NCBI GenBank assembly: GCA_012840385.1 | Contig: DULK01000020.1 | Span: 1-38,646, forward strand | DNA from: Syntrophomonadaceae bacterium | Lineage (GTDB): Bacteria; Bacillota; DSM-12270; Thermacetogeniales; Thermacetogeniaceae | DNA: 38,646 nucleotides | Direction: 5' to 3' | Part shown: piece after piece, positions 26,126 to 34,997 of the stretch | Layout of the letters: each line of letters begins with the position of its first letter | Position numbering within the stretch: the stretch's first letter is position 1 | The notes under the pieces: model-generated | What the model was told of the DNA's origin: nothing | Seen by the model: only the letters and a program-made list of their open reading frames with translations | Database searches by the model: none | Made by a program: the position numbers and the translations under genes

Positions 26126-27762
26126 CAGGCGCATCTCCCGGTAAAATCGATGAGTTCCCGGAGCTTGCGGAGGGCCGCCCCGGAATCGATCACCTCTGCC
26201 GCCAGCCGCACACCGTCCTTCAGGCTGTCCACTTTGCCTCCAACGAGCAGGGCCGCCCCTGCATTCATCAAAACCACATCCCGGCAGGGGCCGGGGCGCC
26301 CGTTTAAAACATCGAGGGTGATCCGGGCGTTTTCTTCGGCGGTGTTTCCGGTAATGTCCTCCAGCCTGCCCCGTTTCAGGCCGAGGTCCTCCGGCGCCAC
26401 CTCGTAGCTCCTGATCTCACCGTCGACCAGTTCGCTGATCCTGGTCCTGCCCGTATGGGTGATCTCGTCCAGGCCGTCCTCCCCGTGCACCACCATCGCC
26501 CGGCTGCTGCCCAGGCGGCGCAGGACCCGGGCGATCACCCCGGTCAGGTTGGGGTCGTAGACCCCCAGCAGCTGGATCTGCGCCCCCGCCGGGTTCGTCA
26601 GCGGACCCAGAATGTTGAATACGGTGCGGATGCCGATCTCCCGCCGGGGACCCACGGCGTGCTTCATCGCTTCGTGAAAGACCGGGGCAAACAGGAAGCA
26701 GATCCCGGTCTGTTCCAGGCACCGTTCCGCCTGTTCGGGAGCAATGTCGACCTTAACCCCGAGCGCCTCCAGGACGTCGGCGCTGCCGCACTTGCTGGAG
26801 ACGGAGCGGTTCCCGTGTTTGGCCACCGGCAGGCCCGCTCCCGCCACCACGAAGGCCGCCGTGGTGGAGATGTTGAAGGTCGACTTTTGATCCCCGCCGG
26901 TGCCGCAGGTGTCGATGAGGTGATTGAAACGGGGTGTGATCCTTCTCGCCCGCGCCCGCATGGCCCGCGCAAAACCGGTGATTTCCTCAACGGTCTCGCC
27001 TTTCAGCCGCAGGGCCGTCAGCAGGGAGGCGATCTGGGCGGGGGTGGCCTCGCCGCTCATGATCGCTCCCATCGCTTCCTCCGCTTCTTCCTCGGACAGG
27101 TGGTAGCGATTGACCACCTTTTCGATGACACTTGTCAACTGCATGCCTCTCCCCTCTTTTCTTGCATGTTTCAAATACCTGCCGGAACCGGTGCCGGCGG
27201 TCAGCCTTAGAAAATTCTTCAGGATCTCCTTTCCGGATTCGGTTAAAACAGACTCGGGATGAAACTGCACCCCTTCCACGGGGTACTCCCGGTGCCGGAG
27301 CCCCATGATCTCCCCGTCCCGGGTCCAGGCGCTGACCTCCAGGCAGGAGGGAAGCGCATCCCGGTCCACCGCCAGGGAGTGGTAGCGGGTGGCGGTAAAG
27401 GGGTTCTGCACCCCCCTGAAAATGCCCCGACCGTCGTGGTAGATCTCCGATGTCTTCCCGTGCATCAACCGCCGGGCGGGAACCACCCTGCCCCCGAACA
27501 CCTCACCGATGGCCTGGTGCCCCAGGCAGACGCCCAGGATCGGGATGCTGCCGGAAAAGGCCTTGATCACCTCCGGCGTGATCCCGGCATCCGCGGGTTT
27601 CCCGGGGCCCGGTGAGATCACGATGGCGGACGGCGCCATTTTCCGGATCTCCTCGACGGTAATCCGGTCATTCCGGTAGACAACCAGCTTCTCCCCCAGC
27701 TCTCCCAGGTACTGGACGAGGTTGTAGGTAAAAGAGTCGTAGTTGTCGATGACCAGGATCAT
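26125..27762 (-). CDS. trpGD: Fused anthranilate synthase amidotransferase and anthranilate phosphoribosyltransferase (TrpG-TrpD)
   Basis: 545 aa. Residues 1-206 are TrpG: class I glutamine amidotransferase with [11 protein letters not shown] (nucleophile Cys) and VQFHPES (His/Glu). Residues 207-545 are Trp[18 protein letters not shown] and [21 protein letters not shown] bind PRPP and anthranilate. The joint is a short basic linker (ARKEGRG). In the DNA the joint still contains AGAGGGGAGAGGC directly before ATG 27144, so a free TrpD of 339 aa may also be made. The trpE stop overlaps its ATG (ATGA-type). Confidence 0.95.
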   Translation of the reverse strand: MILVIDNYDSFTYNLVQYLGELGEKLVVYRNDRITVEEIRKMAPSAIVISPGPGKPADAGITPEVIKAFSGSIPILGVCLGHQAIGEVFGGRVVPARRLMHGKTSEIYHDGRGIFRGVQNPFTATRYHSLAVDRDALPSCLEVSAWTRDGEIMGLRHREYPVEGVQFHPESVLTESGKEILKNFLRLTAGTGSGRYLKHARKEGRGMQLTSVIEKVVNRYHLSEEEAEEAMGAIMSGEATPAQIASLLTALRLKGETVEEITGFARAMRARARRITPRFNHLIDTCGTGGDQKSTFNISTTAAFVVAGAGLPVAKHGNRSVSSKCGSADVLEALGVKVDIAPEQAERCLEQTGICFLFAPVFHEAMKHAVGPRREIGIRTVFNILGPLTNPAGAQIQLLGVYDPNLTGVIARVLRRLGSSRAMVVHGEDGLDEITHTGRTRISELVDGEIRSYEVAPEDLGLKRGRLEDITGNTAEENARITLDVLNGRPGPCRDVVLMNAGAALLVGGKVDSLKDGVRLAAEVIDSGAALRKLRELIDFTGRCA

Positions 27763-29213
27763 GCGCCCTCACCCTCCTCCGCCAGGCTCAGAGCCTTCAG
27801 CAGGGCGCCGGCCTTGTTCAGGGTTTCCTCGTACTCCCTTTCCGGGTCGGAATCGGCCACTATCCCCGCCCCTGCCTGAACATAGGCCGTATTTCCCTGC
27901 ATGACGATGGTCCTGATGGCGATACAGGAATCCAGGTTGCCGTTGAAGCTCAGGTAGCCGATCGCCCCCGCATAGGGCCCCCGCCGGGTGGGTTCCAGTT
28001 CCTCGATGATCTCCATCGCCCGGACCTTCGGCGCCCCGGAAACCGTTCCGGCCGGGAAACACGCCCGCAGGGCATCGAAGGCGTCGCTTCCCCGCGCCAG
28101 CCTTCCCCTTACCACCGATACCAGGTGCATCACATGGGAATAGCGCTCGTTCTCCATAAACCGGACCACCCTGACGGATCCGTATTCGCAAACCCGGCCG
28201 AGGTCGTTTCTCCCCAGGTCCACCAGCATCACATGCTCCGCCCGTTCCTTGGGGTCGGCCTGCATCTCCCGGGCCAGGGCCTCGTCGGCCTCCGGTGTTT
28301 CGCCCCGCGGCCGGGTGCCGGCGATGGGATGGGTCTCTACCCGTCCGTCCTCCACCCGGACCAGCATTTCGGGGGATGAGCCGACAATCCGGAGGTCGCC
28401 GAAGTTCAGGTAAAACATGTAGGGGGAGGGGTTGAGAGTCCGCAGAACGCGATAGACGGAAAAAGGATCGGCATTAACCTCCTGCCGGAACCTCTGGGAG
28501 AGGACCACCTGGAAGATGTCCCCTGCCTTGATGTACTCCTTGGCACGGCGCACCCCTTCAACAAACCTCTCCCTGCTCATGTTGGAAACCGGCCCTTGCG
28601 ATGCAGGCGGCCGCCTCTCCGCCTGTTCCCCCGGCAGCTCCGCCAGGAGCCGCTCTTTGATGCGTCTGATCTCCGCCTCCGCCCGGCCACCCTCCTCCGG
28701 CTCAAAGGCCACGATCTTCAGAGTGCGCCTGACATGGTCGTAAATCAGAACGTTCCGGGTAATGATGAAAAAACAGTCGGGCAGTCCGAGATCATCGGTG
28801 GCCAGCTCGGGTATCCGCTCGAAATGACGCACCAGGTCGTAGCCGAAGTAGCCGACCGCCCCCCCGAAGAAGCGCGGCTCCCCCGGCAGCGGGCCCACCC
28901 GCAAACCGGACATCAGCTCCTTTAATGCCCCGAGCGGGTCGCCCCTGACGGTGCGTTTTCCCCCGGCATCCTCAATTTCCACGGCATCCCCCTTGGCCCG
29001 GAAGATCACCAGAGGGTCGAAACCGATGATGGAGTAGCGGGCGATCCGCTCACCTCCTTCCACACTCTCCAAAAGGTAGGTGTACTCCCCCGCCGCGGTT
29101 TTCTTAAAAACGGAGATGGGTGTTTCCAGATCGGCGGGAACCTCCTCCCAGACCGCCTTGATATTGCAGCCGGCCGCTGATTTCCGGCAGTGTTCCCCGT
29201 ATGAAACAGCCAC
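27759..29213 (-). CDS. trpE: Anthranilate synthase component I
   Basis: 484 aa. The N-terminal domain has the LLES motif ([10 protein letters not shown]), which binds feedback tryptophan in this family. The chorismate-binding domain has [20 protein letters not shown] (20 residues quoted), [26 protein letters not shown] and [20 protein letters not shown]. It makes anthranilate with ammonia from TrpG. Start is GTG at 29213 with AAGGGGGTG about 8 nt upstream. The leader in front carries a TRAP attenuator, and the LLES motif adds a likely enzyme-level control. Confidence 0.97.
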   Translation of the reverse strand: MAVSYGEHCRKSAAGCNIKAVWEEVPADLETPISVFKKTAAGEYTYLLESVEGGERIARYSIIGFDPLVIFRAKGDAVEIEDAGGKRTVRGDPLGALKELMSGLRVGPLPGEPRFFGGAVGYFGYDLVRHFERIPELATDDLGLPDCFFIITRNVLIYDHVRRTLKIVAFEPEEGGRAEAEIRRIKERLLAELPGEQAERRPPASQGPVSNMSRERFVEGVRRAKEYIKAGDIFQVVLSQRFRQEVNADPFSVYRVLRTLNPSPYMFYLNFGDLRIVGSSPEMLVRVEDGRVETHPIAGTRPRGETPEADEALAREMQADPKERAEHVMLVDLGRNDLGRVCEYGSVRVVRFMENERYSHVMHLVSVVRGRLARGSDAFDALRACFPAGTVSGAPKVRAMEIIEELEPTRRGPYAGAIGYLSFNGNLDSCIAIRTIVMQGNTAYVQAGAGIVADSDPEREYEETLNKAGALLKALSLAEEGEGA

Positions 29214-29237
29214 CTTAACACCCCCTTAGAACACGAA

Positions 29238-29263
29238 AACCGGCACTCAAATGAGTGCCGGTT
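29238..29263 (-). terminator. trp leader terminator hairpin
   Basis: A 26-bp near-perfect palindrome: AACCGGCACTCA, two bases, TGAGTGCCGGTT, followed on the minus strand by a short T-rich end (TTCGTGTT). It lies about 25 nt upstream of the trpE start and shares 29260-29263 with the alternative hairpin at 29260-29284, so only one can form. Confidence 0.85.
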
Positions 29264-29284
29264 ACGGTCCAACACCGGATAACC
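29260..29284 (-). promoter_or_regulatory. trp leader antiterminator hairpin
   Basis: On the minus strand GGTTA-TC-CGGT, loop GTTGG, ACCG-TAACC: a 9-bp stem with a 2-nt bulge. It overlaps the terminator arm by exactly 4 nt and begins next to the last TRAP triplet (AAG at 29286-29288). AGTG from that triplet could also pair with CACT of the terminator arm and extend it. TRAP bound to the triplets would block it and favour termination. Confidence 0.7.
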
Positions 29285-29285
29285 A

Positions 29286-29390
29286 CTTCACTCATCTCAG
29301 CTCATCTCAACTCCGCTCAACTCGTCTCGGCTCGTATATGCGTTTTTCGCTCTTCTCGGCTCTTCCAAACCTCTGCCTGAAACTATCCTA
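29286..29390 (-). promoter_or_regulatory. TRAP binding site in the trp leader (GAG triplet repeats)
   Basis: On the minus strand, nine GAG triplets and one AAG are spaced at exactly 5 nt from 29333 down to 29286. After a 16-nt gap, three more GAG triplets sit at 29362-29350 at the same spacing. Further upstream are GAG (29373-29371) and two UAG triplets 5 nt apart (29390-29383). Tryptophan-bound TRAP, an 11-subunit ring, binds such (G/U)AG repeats with 2-3 nt spacers. The TRAP gene (mtrB) is not in this window. Confidence 0.85.
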
Positions 29391-29399
29391 TTGCCTTAG

Positions 29400-29428
29400 A
29401 GTATAAAAAATGACAGTTCACCTGTCAA
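29400..29428 (-). promoter_or_regulatory. trp operon promoter
   Basis: TTGACA (29428-29423), 17-nt spacer, TATACT (29405-29400) on the minus strand: a consensus sigma-A promoter. Transcription should start near 29393, giving a leader of about 180 nt before trpE. Confidence 0.9.
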
Positions 29429-29452
29429 GCAGTTTTTGGTGCCCGGTGTTTC

Positions 29453-30973
29453 TCAACCCTCCGGTATCCCCGCCAGCAGCCCGGCCAGGTGAAGCTCATG
29501 CCTCTTCACAAAGGCGTCCCTCTCCGCCTCCTGCAGGCATTCCCCCGCCTCCAGGGCGGAAAGGAGGGTTTCAAAACACTCCACCAGGTGGGCGTTAGCC
29601 CGTCTGAAGATCTCCGGGGCCTCCCGGGGCGGCTGCACCCTGCCGCTCCAGACCCCCGACAGGCGGGTGAACAGGAAATTGGTGAGGCGCCTCATCACCT
29701 CCGCCAGGCAGGCGACACCGTCGTTTTCGTAGACCGCCGTTCCTTCATAGGGATTGTCCGAAATCCTCAGACGCCCGCTTCTCTCCAACTGCCGGTAGGC
29801 GGGCGTGCCTTTCAAGACGATCTGGTGGTGGTAAAGCACGTTGGCGGTGATCGCCAGGTTTTCCAGCAGCCGGTTTCTCCTGAGAAACTCGAAATTGGCC
29901 CGCACATCCTCCAGGGTGGAGTCGGGCTCGAACATGATAAAGCCGACGTTGGGCTCGATGCCGTGCTTCCGGAGGATCCGCAGGGCGGCTTCGTTCTGGG
30001 CGACGGTGGTCCTCTTGTTCATCCTCTGCAGGGACTCGTCCCGGCCGCTCTCCAGCCCGATCAGGATGCTCCGCAGGCCGGCGGCAACAAGCGCCCCGAT
30101 GGTTTCGTCACGGATGTCGTTCACCCGGGCCTCGATGCCGAAGCGAACCCCCCGGTCTTTCAAGAGCGAAGCCAGGCGCAGCGCCCTCCTCTGGCCGCGC
30201 TCGCCGGGGCCGAAGAAATTGGGATCGGTGAAGTAGAAATCCCTTTTTCCCCACTTTTCCAGGATCTCGTCGATCTCGGCCGCGATATTCTCCGGGCTGC
30301 GCCCCCGCCAGTGCGAACCCTGCCCGTAGAAGGGGTTGATGTAGCAGAAGGTGCACCCCCCGTAGCACCCCCGGCTCCCCTGGAGGTTCACCTCGGGAAG
30401 CCGCATCATGGCCGGGGTGCGCACCGGAAAGGGAAGCCGGTCCAGGTCCTTTACCGGCTCGCGCCTGGTGCACCTGATTCCTCCGTCCGCATCCCTCACG
30501 GCAAGGCCGGGAATCCCCCCGATCTCCCCACCCCGGGCAAGCCGCCCCGCCAGTTCCGCGAAGGTGAGCTCCGGCTCTCCCACCACCACCGCATCCACCG
30601 CCGCGCACTCCTTTAAAACGGCATCAAAAGCAAAGGTGGGGTAATAGCCGTACACCGCGATGTAGGGGACGGCCCCGGAGGCCTTCATGCCCTCCAGAAA
30701 GTCGAACAGCAGCCGGTCCCTCTGCCACTGGTAGACCATGTGGACCCCCAGCAGGTCGGGAACGGCATCCCCGATCCTCCTCCCGATCTCTTCGTAAGAG
30801 AGGTGATCCAGATAACCCTCCACGATCTCCACCTCATGCCCCGCCTCCTGCAGCACCCCGGCCGTGTATCCCGACAGGAGGCAGGAGGCAAGGGGGGTAT
30901 TGGCGATGTCGTTGCACCTCTCAGGCACGATCGCCCTGGGGTGTTCCAGCAACACTACCCTCATTTTCGGCAT
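29453..30973 (-). CDS. bzaE: BzaE-like B12-binding radical SAM methyltransferase
   Basis: About 506 aa. An N-terminal cobalamin-binding domain (MRVVLLEHPRAIVPERCNDI) precedes a radical SAM core with the CX3CX2C motif CYGGCTFC at about residues 203-210. In the known bza pathway BzaE is needed for the last methylation giving 5,6-dimethylbenzimidazole. I take ATG 30973 because GGAAGGGGG lies just upstream; the frame is open 8 codons further. It overlaps bzaD by about 50 nt. BzaD and BzaE are assigned by gene order and could be swapped. Confidence 0.85.
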   Translation of the reverse strand: MPKMRVVLLEHPRAIVPERCNDIANTPLASCLLSGYTAGVLQEAGHEVEIVEGYLDHLSYEEIGRRIGDAVPDLLGVHMVYQWQRDRLLFDFLEGMKASGAVPYIAVYGYYPTFAFDAVLKECAAVDAVVVGEPELTFAELAGRLARGGEIGGIPGLAVRDADGGIRCTRREPVKDLDRLPFPVRTPAMMRLPEVNLQGSRGCYGGCTFCYINPFYGQGSHWRGRSPENIAAEIDEILEKWGKRDFYFTDPNFFGPGERGQRRALRLASLLKDRGVRFGIEARVNDIRDETIGALVAAGLRSILIGLESGRDESLQRMNKRTTVAQNEAALRILRKHGIEPNVGFIMFEPDSTLEDVRANFEFLRRNRLLENLAITANVLYHHQIVLKGTPAYRQLERSGRLRISDNPYEGTAVYENDGVACLAEVMRRLTNFLFTRLSGVWSGRVQPPREAPEIFRRANAHLVECFETLLSALEAGECLQEAERDAFVKRHELHLAGLLAGIPEG

Positions 30974-32291
30974 GTACCCCCTTCCACATGAACACATTCC
31001 GGTAGAGGCTGAGCGTCTCCAGCCGGTACCTCAAGGTGTCAAAAGGTTTGGGATTGTAATAGACGGGGTAAAGCAGGTCGGTGTCGGGCCCGATCACCCC
31101 TTCCGCCCTGGCGATCCTTTCGATCCCGGTGCCGGGCAGAATCCTGATGTTGTTCAGGACCACGGTCCCCAGGTTTTTCCCGGAGGCGTGCAGGTCGTAG
31201 ATCCGTTCCAACATTTCGATCCCCCTCCGGCAGGTCTCTTCGGTTTCTCCGGGCACGTTGACCATGAAGTGGTAGACGCTGAGGACCTCCCTTCTGGCCG
31301 CCAAGCCGGCAGCCCGCAAAATGTCCGCCTCGGTCAGCTGCTTCCCCAGCACCTCCAGCGCCTCCTGGTACAGGCCGTCCGGGGAAAAAGAGAAGCACTC
31401 GCAGCCGGCCGCTTCGAAGAGGGCGATGTTCTCCTCGCTCAGGTAGTCCTCCCGGAAAAAGCCGTCCCACCGCACCTCCAGCCTTCTTCTCAGGATCTCC
31501 CGACAGATCTCTTCGAGGTGACCCGGGGGGATGTTCAGCACCGGATCGGTGAAATGAAAGCTCCGGATCCCGAATTCCTTATGCAGGAATTCGATCTCGT
31601 CCACCACCGAGGCGGCGGAGCGGCAGCGCAGCCTGCGGCCCTGGAGCTGCGGGTAAACGCAGTAGGTACAGGCAAAGGGGCAGCCCCGCTTGGTTTCGAC
31701 TCCGATGGCAGGAACATAGCTGTTGATGCCGGCATAAGGAGCGGGGTCCCACAGCCTCCGGTCCGGCGGCGTATAGCCTGCCATATCAAAATCCCGATCC
31801 GGCGCCATCACATATACCGAACCGTTATCCCGGTAGCAGAGCCCCGGAACCGGCGGCGGACTGTCGAGGGAGGCCAGCAGGGCAGGAAGTGTCCTCTCCC
31901 CCTCCCCTACAATCCCGTAGTCCAGTTCCGGCACCTCCCGCATAATCCGCTCCGGGAAAAGGGAAAAACCGGTGCCCCCGGCGATCAGCCGGGCATCGGG
32001 AAGGAGTGCGGCCACCATCCTGGCGGTGACGATAAACTGGGGAATGAGAGAGCTGGTTTTGTTTCCCAGGGGATCGATATTTCTTAAAGAAAGCCCCACC
32101 ACCTCCGGCCGGAAGTCCAGGAGCTTCTCCTGAAGCCGTCCGAAGGGATCCGGATCCAGGTTCATATCCAGAATCTGCACATCGTGGCCGGCGGCGCGCA
32201 AGTGTCCCGCCAGGGAAACGATCCCGATGGGATAAACCTTTTCGGCGCTGAAAACCTCCACGGAGGGGGTCTGAACAAGCAAAAGGCGCAC
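30921..32291 (-). CDS. bzaD: BzaD-like B12-binding radical SAM methyltransferase
   Basis: 456 aa. The N-terminal B12-binding fold (YPIGIVSLAGHLRAAGHDVQ, then GGTGFSLFPERIM) is followed by the radical SAM motif CPFACTYC (C204, C208, C211) and a barrel with VYHFMVNVPGETEETC. In characterised anaerobes BzaD is tied to methylation of 5-methoxybenzimidazole at C6. GTG start at 32291, with GGAGTGATGAG upstream, 6 nt after bzaC. It is homologous in layout to the next gene. Confidence 0.85.
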   Translation of the reverse strand: MRLLLVQTPSVEVFSAEKVYPIGIVSLAGHLRAAGHDVQILDMNLDPDPFGRLQEKLLDFRPEVVGLSLRNIDPLGNKTSSLIPQFIVTARMVAALLPDARLIAGGTGFSLFPERIMREVPELDYGIVGEGERTLPALLASLDSPPPVPGLCYRDNGSVYVMAPDRDFDMAGYTPPDRRLWDPAPYAGINSYVPAIGVETKRGCPFACTYCVYPQLQGRRLRCRSAASVVDEIEFLHKEFGIRSFHFTDPVLNIPPGHLEEICREILRRRLEVRWDGFFREDYLSEENIALFEAAGCECFSFSPDGLYQEALEVLGKQLTEADILRAAGLAARREVLSVYHFMVNVPGETEETCRRGIEMLERIYDLHASGKNLGTVVLNNIRILPGTGIERIARAEGVIGPDTDLLYPVYYNPKPFDTLRYRLETLSLYRNVFMWKGVHAENEGSVAGTPQGDRA

Positions 32292-32297
32292 GGCTCA

Positions 32298-33848
32298 TCA
32301 CTCCAGCAGCAGCAAGGCGAAGTATTTGACGTAATCCTGCCGGTCTTGCAGGGTTCTGAGGGAAAGGCCGGCCCTCCTCACCGTCTCATAGACATCGATC
32401 CCGCACCCCTCCATGGAAGGTCTGGCCTCCCGGGGGTTCCGGCAGGGGCCCGACTCCGAGCAGGAGGGGCAGAGGGCGCAGGGCCCCGCCCAGAACGCCA
32501 GGGCCTTATAGTACCCCGTCCGAAAAGCCTCCCTCTCCGCGGCCAGGACCCTCCGCTGAAAGTCCCGGGCCGGGGGCTCCCCTTCCAGCAGCAGGGCTGT
32601 AGAAAAATCCCTCAGAGCGGCCCGGGTTTTCTCCGGCGGCGGGGTGTTGGGAGGGCAGTGCGGCCTGCCGTAGTTTTCGCAGCCGTAGCGACAGCGCAGG
32701 TCCACCCAGTCGGGAACGTGCACCTCCGCCGCAGGAATGGAGCGGACCTCCCGGAACCCCAGGGACCTGATGCGGGAGATCAGGCGCTGCACCGGCGCCA
32801 GCCGCAGCCTCTCCAGGGCCCCGGCATCCCGCGCGGCGATCACCAGGGCGGTGTCGGTCCGCAGAGGCACGAGCTCCGTGCAGTAAAGCCCCCGGGCCTC
32901 CAACTGCTCCCGGACCCACCCGGCGGACAAAACCCTGCCGTTGTAGGTGTTGATCAACATATTCAAATCCAGCAGCGCCGCCTTTTCCGGCCGGTGCTCC
33001 GGAAAGAAATCGTGCACAAGCAGGTAGCCTCCGGCGCCCAGACACCCCGCCGCCCGGGAAAGCAGCAGGGCGATCTCCCGCTCCGAATAGGCGTGGACGA
33101 TGTTGGACAGGATCACCAGATCGAAGGGCCCCTCCGGAAGCGCATCAGGCTCCAGGAGGTTGGCCGGGTGGCAGGTGAATCGGCCCCCCAGCCCCCTTTC
33201 CTCCATCATCCCTTTAGCGAATTCCAGCACTTCGGGGAGGTCCACCAGGGTGGCCGTAAGCTCCGGAAAACATTGAAGGAAGCCGGCAGCCACCGCTCCG
33301 GAGCCCGCTCCCACGTCCAGGATCCTACCGGTGCCGAAGACCCCTTCAAAGACCGGCAGAATTTCCCGCACCTTGGTTCCGGCCACATCGTCCATCGCCC
33401 GGATATACATCTCCACCCGCCGCCGCATGCTCTCCCCGGGTTCCTCCGGCGGGGGGTAGGCCACCCTCCCCCCCGCCTCCAGGCATTCCCGCAGGCCGCG
33501 CCAGGATTCCCTCAGGTATTTCCTCCAGAGGATGGAGTTCCCCTGGTAGTGCTCCCTTCCCCTGACCAGGTAGGTGTCCGAAAGCCGCGTGTTAAAGAAC
33601 ACGTCTCCGTCCCGGCCGAGCAAGCCCAGGGCGCAGAGGGCGTTCAGGAAGCGCTCCGTCCCCGCCGGGTCGAAGCCGAGGGCTGCGGCGATTTCGGCCG
33701 CCCTCATGCCTCCTCCGGCCAGGAGGGTAAACAGCCCGGCCTCCACCGCGGTGAAAAGGACCTCCGAAAACCAGTAGCCGGTGGCCAGGTCCTCCAGGTA
33801 CTGCGGGGAAAGATCCTGCGGGTCGTGTTTCAAAAAACCGTTCTTCAT
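32298..33848 (-). CDS. bzaC: BzaC-like methyltransferase fused to a DUF2284-like cysteine-rich domain
   Basis: 516 aa. Residues ~1-340 are a SAM-dependent O-methyltransferase: N-terminal winged-helix dimerisation part, then RILDVGAGSGAVAAGF (SAM loop) and FDLVILSNIVHAYSE. BzaC O-methylates 5-hydroxybenzimidazole. From ~residue 345 comes a second domain with CRYGCENYGRPHCPPNTPPP and CALCPSCSESGPCRNPREAR, the spacing of the DUF2284 predicted metal-binding family. The ATG overlaps the cobT stop (ATGA). I do not know how many BzaC proteins carry this tail. Confidence 0.83.
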   Translation of the reverse strand: MKNGFLKHDPQDLSPQYLEDLATGYWFSEVLFTAVEAGLFTLLAGGGMRAAEIAAALGFDPAGTERFLNALCALGLLGRDGDVFFNTRLSDTYLVRGREHYQGNSILWRKYLRESWRGLRECLEAGGRVAYPPPEEPGESMRRRVEMYIRAMDDVAGTKVREILPVFEGVFGTGRILDVGAGSGAVAAGFLQCFPELTATLVDLPEVLEFAKGMMEERGLGGRFTCHPANLLEPDALPEGPFDLVILSNIVHAYSEREIALLLSRAAGCLGAGGYLLVHDFFPEHRPEKAALLDLNMLINTYNGRVLSAGWVREQLEARGLYCTELVPLRTDTALVIAARDAGALERLRLAPVQRLISRIRSLGFREVRSIPAAEVHVPDWVDLRCRYGCENYGRPHCPPNTPPPEKTRAALRDFSTALLLEGEPPARDFQRRVLAAEREAFRTGYYKALAFWAGPCALCPSCSESGPCRNPREARPSMEGCGIDVYETVRRAGLSLRTLQDRQDYVKYFALLLLE

Positions 33849-34939
33849 ACCGCATACTCCCTGGACCTGTTCCGGGCAACCCCGGCCTCCTCAAAGGTAA
33901 GCATCTCGCGGATCACCCGTGCCGCCCCCTCCACAATGCACATGGCCAGGGCGGCCCCGGTGCCCTCCCCCAGCCGCATGTTGAGATCGAGCAGCGGCCG
34001 CAGGCCGAGTTCCTCCAGCATATACCGGTGGCCGTACTCCATGGACCGGTGGGCGGCGATCATGTAATCAACACTATGGGGAGCGATGTGTTTCGCCAGG
34101 AGGGCACCGGCGGTGGATATAAAGCCGTCCACAACTACAGGCACCCTGTAGTAGGCCGCACCGAGAATCAGCCCGGCAATCCCGCCGATCTCGAACCCTC
34201 CCACCTTGGCCAGGACGTCTACCGGGTCCTGGGGGTCCGGCCTGTTTACGGCAAGGGCCCTTTCGATCACCCGGACCTTCCTGGCCAGGGTTTCATCATC
34301 GATCCCGGTGCCCCTGCCGGTCACCTGCCGGACCGGCAGGCCTGAAAGGGCCGCCAGGACGGCGCTGCTGGGTGTGGTGTTGCCGATCCCCATATCTCCC
34401 GTTCCCAGCAGTTCGGCGCCCTCCCGGACCAGATCCCCGGCGATGTTGATTCCGGCCTCCAGGGCCTGCACCGCCTGCTGCCTGGTCATGGCGGGGCCCC
34501 GGGTCATGTTGCGCGTTCCGAAGCCCACTTTGCGGGAAAGGATCTTCCCCTGCTCCACCAGCTCCTTTAAATCCCCGGCAACCCCCATGTCCACGACCAC
34601 CACCCTGGCGCCTGCTGCTCCGGCCAGGGCATTGATCCCGGCCCCTCCGGCCACGAAATTGTAAACCATCTGGAGAGTCACCTCCCGGGGGCAGGTGCTG
34701 ACCCCTTCCTCCACAACACCGTGGTCGCCGGCCATGGTGACCACCACCTTGTTCCCCACCGAAGGCTTCAGGCTTTCCTTGATGGCAGCCAGCTGTTCGG
34801 CGATGTCCAGAAGCCGCCCCAGGCTTCCCACCGGGATGGCCAGGTTGTTCAGATGCTCCCGGGCCCTCCGACGCCATTCGCCGTCGACGGGCCTGATCCC
34901 TTTAACCGCATCCTCCAGCTTCAATTCCACCGTTAACAC
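33845..34939 (-). CDS. cobT: Nicotinate-nucleotide--dimethylbenzimidazole phosphoribosyltransferase
   Basis: 364 aa. MAGDHGVVEEGVS, GTGDMGIGNTTPSSA, GFEIGGIAGL and NMRLGEGTGAALA (catalytic Glu) are the CobT blocks. It activates the lower-ligand base to its alpha-ribotide for attachment to the corrin. A GTG at 34939 and another at 34930 are both possible starts; GAGGGG favours the second. Its place between the ThiC-like genes and bzaC is the bzaA-bzaB-cobT-bzaC order of known anaerobic operons. Confidence 0.95.
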   Translation of the reverse strand: MLTVELKLEDAVKGIRPVDGEWRRRAREHLNNLAIPVGSLGRLLDIAEQLAAIKESLKPSVGNKVVVTMAGDHGVVEEGVSTCPREVTLQMVYNFVAGGAGINALAGAAGARVVVVDMGVAGDLKELVEQGKILSRKVGFGTRNMTRGPAMTRQQAVQALEAGINIAGDLVREGAELLGTGDMGIGNTTPSSAVLAALSGLPVRQVTGRGTGIDDETLARKVRVIERALAVNRPDPQDPVDVLAKVGGFEIGGIAGLILGAAYYRVPVVVDGFISTAGALLAKHIAPHSVDYMIAAHRSMEYGHRYMLEELGLRPLLDLNMRLGEGTGAALAMCIVEGAARVIREMLTFEEAGVARNRSREYAV

Positions 34940-34997
34940 CCCTCGTCCTGCATGCTTCGTAAAAACTTTAAGTCACCCGGCACCCGGGGGTCCCCCT

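Noticed and set aside
29219-29300. Possible trp leader peptide overlapping the attenuator (starts MSEVVIRCW)
   Set aside because: It contains one Trp codon only and spans the hairpins; the GAG repeats point to TRAP, not ribosome stalling. No T-box sequence was seen either.
32184-34067. Long plus-strand open frame of 627 codons opposite bzaC and bzaD
   Set aside because: High-GC antisense shadow with Pro/Gly/Arg/His-rich low-complexity translation and no family resemblance; the minus-strand genes are certain.
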